Positions 61,164 through 64,000 of a stretch of DNA of 64,000 nt are shown here, piece after piece. Location: contig NZ_JAYMGV010000001.1 of assembly GCF_035818475.1 (NCBI RefSeq), positions 930,001-994,000 on the forward strand, written 5' to 3'. Both the position numbers and the translations under genes were made by a program. The notes below the pieces were generated by a model that had not been told where the DNA came from, did no database searches, and saw only the letters and a program-made list of their open reading frames with translations. This DNA comes from Cognatitamlana sp035818475 (lineage in GTDB: Bacteria > Bacteroidota > Bacteroidia > Flavobacteriales > Flavobacteriaceae). Numbering within the stretch: position 1 is the first letter of the stretch; each line of letters begins with the position of its first letter.

Positions 61164-61607
61164 TCATTTTCTTATCATCGTTATATGAGGTATACCATCT
61201 TCTAAATACTCCTCACCTAGGGCTTCAAAACCTAAATTCATGTAAAATTGTTTTAAATAACACTGGGCAGAAATCTTTATTTCGGTCTGATTAAAATGTG
61301 TTTTTACAGCTTCAATAGAGGCTTTCATAATGTCATAACCATATTTATATTGCCGTTCTTTTTTAGCAACTACTACCCTACCAATGCTAGACTTATTAAA
61401 ATAGAGACCAGCTTGAAATATACGGGTGTAAGCAACTACCTTTTTATTTTTAAACCCTAAAACATGTAACGCTTTTTGGTCTTTACCATCAATATCCTGA
61501 TAAACACAATCTTGTTCAACTACAAAAACTTCACTGCGTAACTGAAGTATGCTATATAGCTCCTGTGTTGTAAGCTCTTCAAAATATTTAACTTTAATTT
61601 CTAACAT
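61164..61607 (-). CDS. GNAT-family N-acetyltransferase (ElaA-like)
   Basis: 147 residues. The motif ELYSILQLRSEVFVVEQDCVYQDIDGKD is typical of ElaA-type proteins. The acetyl-CoA loop lies in IGRVVVAKKERQYKYGYDIMKASI, and the end ALGEEYLEDGIPHITMIRK is also characteristic. Cytoplasmic. Acetyl acceptor unknown. Confidence 0.85.
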   Translation of the reverse strand: MLEIKVKYFEELTTQELYSILQLRSEVFVVEQDCVYQDIDGKDQKALHVLGFKNKKVVAYTRIFQAGLYFNKSSIGRVVVAKKERQYKYGYDIMKASIEAVKTHFNQTEIKISAQCYLKQFYMNLGFEALGEEYLEDGIPHITMIRK

Positions 61608-61616
61608 AAATATCTC

Positions 61617-61718
61617 ATTGCGAGACTTAAAGTCGAAGCAACCTTTTAATTAAACTTAAAAAAATCTTTTATAAATATTAAAACAGATTCCTGTGTCATT
61701 CTTCCTAGGAATGACATG
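61617..61718. repeat. REP-like sequences near the CDF gene
   Basis: CATTGCGAGACTTAAAGTCG (61617-61636) followed by AAGCAACC resembles a degenerate CATTGCGAGGAG-type repeat. TGTCATTC (61694-61701) pairs with GAATGACA (61709-61716) as a hairpin. No gene fits the segment. Confidence 0.45.
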
Positions 61719-61727
61719 TCTTTTATA

Positions 61728-62645
61728 TTAATCCTGTACAATAACATCTTTGGCATCATCTTTACCAAATTCAGGTTGAATATTAACATGATTGATATCG
61801 TATTTATGATATACTAAGTCTTCTATTTCATGTAAAATATCATTAAACTGAGATAAAGTTATATCTTCACTAAAATCTATATGGGCTTCCAAGTGAATCT
61901 CATCTTCATTTAATTGCCAAACATGAACATGGTGTACATTTTTAATACGCTTAAAAGCGTTAATTTCATCAACTATTTTTTTAATAGGGATGGTATCCGG
62001 TGTAAAAAGCATAAGTACTTTAGTAGAATCTTTTAATAAATCAAATCCCATCCAAATTAAATATACTGCTATAGCAAAAGTAAGTACACTATCAACCCAA
62101 TACATTAGAAAATACTTCATTACAAGTCCGCCAACCAACACTGCAACACTTGCCATCATATCTGTTAATAAGTGTATATAAGCACTTTTCATATTCATAT
62201 TAGCTTTAGCATCTTTCTTTAATAAAAGTACACTAAAACCATTACCTAAAATAGCAACTATAGATAGCCAAATCACTAAATTAGATTCTATTTCTTCAGG
62301 GTTTTCAAACCGTTTAAATGCCTCAATAATTAGTAATACTGCAACTACAATTAAGGTTGCTGCATTAATAAATGCAGCTAAAATTTCGGCGCGTTTGTAA
62401 CCAAATGTTTTTTGGAATGAGGCTTTTTTCTTGGTTAATTTATTAGCAACATAGCTGATTATTAGTGAAATAACATCACTAAAATTATGAAGTGCATCAC
62501 TTAGTAAAGCTAAACTCCCGGATACTAACCCGCCTATAACCTGAGCGGTTGTAATAAGAATATTTAATAAGATTGAAATAACAAGATTCCTGCCTTTTAA
62601 ATCAGGATGATCATGTGAATGTTTATGCCCATGATGATGACCCAT
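61728..62645 (-). CDS. Cation diffusion facilitator (Zn2+-type) exporter
   Basis: 305 residues. The His-rich N-terminus MGHHHGHKHSHDHPDLKGRN suggests zinc or another divalent metal. Six predicted helices (about 20-210) with SLALLSDALHNFSDVISL (metal site A pattern D-x-x-H/D), HLLTDMMASVAVLVGG and VDSVLTFAIAVYLIW. A C-terminal cytoplasmic domain has VHHVHVWQLNEDEIHLEAHIDF. Exports divalent metal in exchange for protons. Its ATG touches the rpiB stop, so they form an operon. Confidence 0.93.
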   Translation of the reverse strand: MGHHHGHKHSHDHPDLKGRNLVISILLNILITTAQVIGGLVSGSLALLSDALHNFSDVISLIISYVANKLTKKKASFQKTFGYKRAEILAAFINAATLIVVAVLLIIEAFKRFENPEEIESNLVIWLSIVAILGNGFSVLLLKKDAKANMNMKSAYIHLLTDMMASVAVLVGGLVMKYFLMYWVDSVLTFAIAVYLIWMGFDLLKDSTKVLMLFTPDTIPIKKIVDEINAFKRIKNVHHVHVWQLNEDEIHLEAHIDFSEDITLSQFNDILHEIEDLVYHKYDINHVNIQPEFGKDDAKDVIVQD

Positions 62646-63092
62646 TTAGCAAGATAACGGTATTTTATCAATACGGTTTTGATGCCTTCCACCTTCAAAT
62701 TCGGTATTTAAAAATGTTTCTACCATTTGTAAAGCCTGTGGAATAGCTGTATATCGTGCAGGAATACACAATATGTTGGCATTATTATGTTGTCTTATAA
62801 GCTCTACAATTTCTTTGGTCCAACATAATCCGGCACGTACTTGCTGATACTTATTAGCCGTCATTGCCACACCATTAGCACTACCACAAATCAAAATACC
62901 AAAATCTACTTTTTTATTTTCTACGTCTTGTGCTACCGGATGTACAAAATCCGGATAATCTACACTATCACTGGCATCAGTACCATAATTATTAACGGTA
63001 TACCCTTTAGACTCAAGGAGTTCTTTTATTGCAAATTTATAATCCGTTCCGGCGTGATCATTACCTATAGAAATTGTCATAGCTTTATTCAT
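62646..63092 (-). CDS. rpiB: Ribose 5-phosphate isomerase B
   Basis: 148 residues. Interconverts ribose-5-phosphate and ribulose-5-phosphate. SIGNDHAGTDYKFAIKELL opens the chain, the active-site Cys is in LICGSANGVAMTANKY, and LCWTKEIVELIRQHNNANILCIPARYT follows. A second ATG at 63080 (MTISIGNDHAG) is an equally plausible start. Co-transcribed with the exporter gene. Confidence 0.93.
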   Translation of the reverse strand: MNKAMTISIGNDHAGTDYKFAIKELLESKGYTVNNYGTDASDSVDYPDFVHPVAQDVENKKVDFGILICGSANGVAMTANKYQQVRAGLCWTKEIVELIRQHNNANILCIPARYTAIPQALQMVETFLNTEFEGGRHQNRIDKIPLSC

Positions 63093-63108
63093 AAATTTTA
63101 AACTTGTA

Positions 63109-63116
63109 CAAAGGTA
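63109..63116 (-). promoter_or_regulatory. Probable -7 promoter element for rpiB
   Basis: Minus-strand TACCTTTG fits TAnnTTTG, 17 bases before the ATG at 63092. Confidence 0.5.
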
Positions 63117-63382
63117 GTAATTATAAACATTGTGAATGAAGCTATTGATTACTTGTTAATAACTGTTCATTATTTTCTGAAATTAAAATTAGGAGAATCC
63201 AACTATTTTTTCAATCGATAACATTTAGGTAATACACAAATTAGTTAATGTTTTTTTTTGGTTAAGTTATCAGCACTAAAAAGTTTAGTTGTTAGCTATG
63301 TTAACTAAACTAATTATTAAGGATAAGTTGTTAGTATAGGTTTTAAACAATTGTTAATAGCTTTTTTTAAGGTCTTAGATTT

Positions 63383-63418
63383 TAATCAATTAACATTATA
63401 ATAGATGTTAATTGATTA
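63383..63418. repeat. Perfect inverted repeat upstream of rnr
   Basis: TAATCAATTAACAT (63383-63396) and ATGTTAATTGATTA (63405-63418) pair at 14 positions around an 8-base loop. No T-run follows. It lies between the divergent rpiB and rnr promoter motifs and could be an operator. Confidence 0.6.
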
Positions 63419-63608
63419 TCAACAACATTCAATAAAATACATTTCAAAATAAAACTTAAAAAAGTTATCCTACATATTAACACACTATAATAACCATCAT
63501 TTATTTTTTAAAATTTTTAAAAGAAAATAGTATTATACTATATACTGTGGATAACTTCAATTTTACTTAAGATAATATTAAATAAATACTGATTTAATTT
63601 ATAAACCG

Positions 63609-63616
63609 TAGATTTG
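63609..63616 (+). promoter_or_regulatory. Probable -7 promoter element for rnr
   Basis: TAGATTTG fits TAnnTTTG and would give a leader of about 87 bases. Confidence 0.45.
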
Positions 63617-63708
63617 TGCTAAATAAATAGCAATTCTTCTCCTAAAACATAGCTATTTTATAAAACAATTTCCTGTATCTTAGGAAATATAAAGATTACA
63701 AAAATTAA

Positions 63709-64000
63709 ATGAGTAAAAAGAAAAAAAGGAAATCAAGAAAAGGAATTTCCAATCTTACAAATACTATTCTTAGTATTTTAAAAAAAGAAAGAAACCAAGC
63801 TTTTAACTATAAACAAATAGCGGCTAAACTTGGTGTTAATGATGCAAGCAGCAGAAATCAAATTATAAAAACTTTAGCTAAACTTACTGCCAAGGAAGAA
63901 ATACAACAAGTAGACAGAGGTAAGTTTAAAGCTGTTATAAATACCGAATATTATACAGGAATTTTAGATTTATCAGCAAAAGGATCTGGTTATATTATAT
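63709..64000 (+). CDS. rnr: Ribonuclease R, N-terminal part (cut by window edge)
   Basis: 97 codons are visible. The basic start MSKKKKRKSRKG is followed by TNTILSILKKERNQAFNYKQ and IAAKLGVNDASSRNQIIKTL, a winged-helix region, then KEEIQQVDRGKFKAVIN, and TGILDLSAKGSGYII, the opening of the first cold-shock domain. This matches the flavobacterial RNase R N-terminus. RNase R is a 3'-5' exonuclease for structured RNA. The catalytic RNB domain lies outside the window. Confidence 0.85.
   Translation, partial: MSKKKKRKSRKGISNLTNTILSILKKERNQAFNYKQIAAKLGVNDASSRNQIIKTLAKLTAKEEIQQVDRGKFKAVINTEYYTGILDLSAKGSGYII

Larger units (their letters stand above)
63093..63708. other. AT-rich divergent intergenic region between rpiB and rnr
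   Basis: 616 bases with no credible gene. It holds an rpiB promoter motif (63109-63116), an inverted repeat (63383-63418) and an rnr promoter motif (63609-63616). The rest is AT-rich with many TTAA-containing stretches and no clear RNA fold. Confidence 0.5.

Overview
The window is chromosomal DNA from a member of the Bacteroidota, almost certainly a marine or free-living Flavobacteriaceae. The evidence is the AT-rich sequence, the Bacteroidetes-type -7 promoter motif TAnnTTTG in front of many genes, a type IX secretion (type B) sorting domain, a TonB-dependent receptor with a carboxypeptidase-like N-terminus, a PID-CTERM-like small protein, and the gene families themselves. I cannot name the species.

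Layout. 1-8.1 kb: end of alr, then mscL, asd, a prolyl oligopeptidase lipoprotein, an orphan ABC ATPase, a membrane-bound AraC-type regulator and an alpha/beta-hydrolase lipoprotein. 8.1-15.7 kb, minus strand: a GreA/GreB-like protein, mtgA and a FAD oxidoreductase, then the lipid and ribosome cluster pdxA-DUF177-rpmF-fabH-accB-accC. 15.8-20.2 kb: ribE, a PID-CTERM-like microprotein, and a small decayed island beside a CAT-anticodon tRNA. The island holds an XRE regulator, two unknown proteins, a tyrosine-recombinase fragment and a tyrosine recombinase broken by a single-base frameshift. 20.2-28.3 kb: mce, rbfA, a LolC-like permease, dusB, lepA and a two-component system. 28.3-39.8 kb: an alpha-glucan operon followed by a GH31 glucosidase. 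39.8-42.7 kb: four small genes packed between several families of short palindromic repeats. 42.8-47.8 kb: a cation/proton antiporter, a universal stress protein and a SulP transporter. 47.8-52.1 kb: PepSY protein, TonB receptor and a small Cys-containing protein. 52.1-61.1 kb: metallo-hydrolase, subtilase, M1 peptidase, rnpA, S41 peptidase, OmpA-like protein and an LRR protein with a T9SS domain. 61.1-64 kb: GNAT acetyltransferase, zinc-type CDF exporter, rpiB and the start of rnr.

The most coherent system is the glucan operon. Its first gene resembles the actinobacterial GT4 enzyme GlgM rather than classical GT5 glycogen synthase, and it sits with glgC, glgE, a maltokinase and glgB. Together they encode a complete maltose-1-phosphate route: glucose-1-P to ADP-glucose (GlgC), to maltose-1-P (GlgM, or maltokinase from maltose), to linear glucan (GlgE), to branched glucan (GlgB). 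The GH31 enzyme probably acts in turnover.

The two accessory regions (16.6-20.0 kb and 39.8-42.7 kb) hold the least-explained DNA: integrase remains with repeated GGGGTACC motifs, and a cluster of small genes flanked by 43-bp direct repeats, hairpin repeats and a heptamer array. I found no CRISPR array, rRNA, complete insertion sequence or recognisable defence system. Functional calls rest on motif reading; no database search was run.
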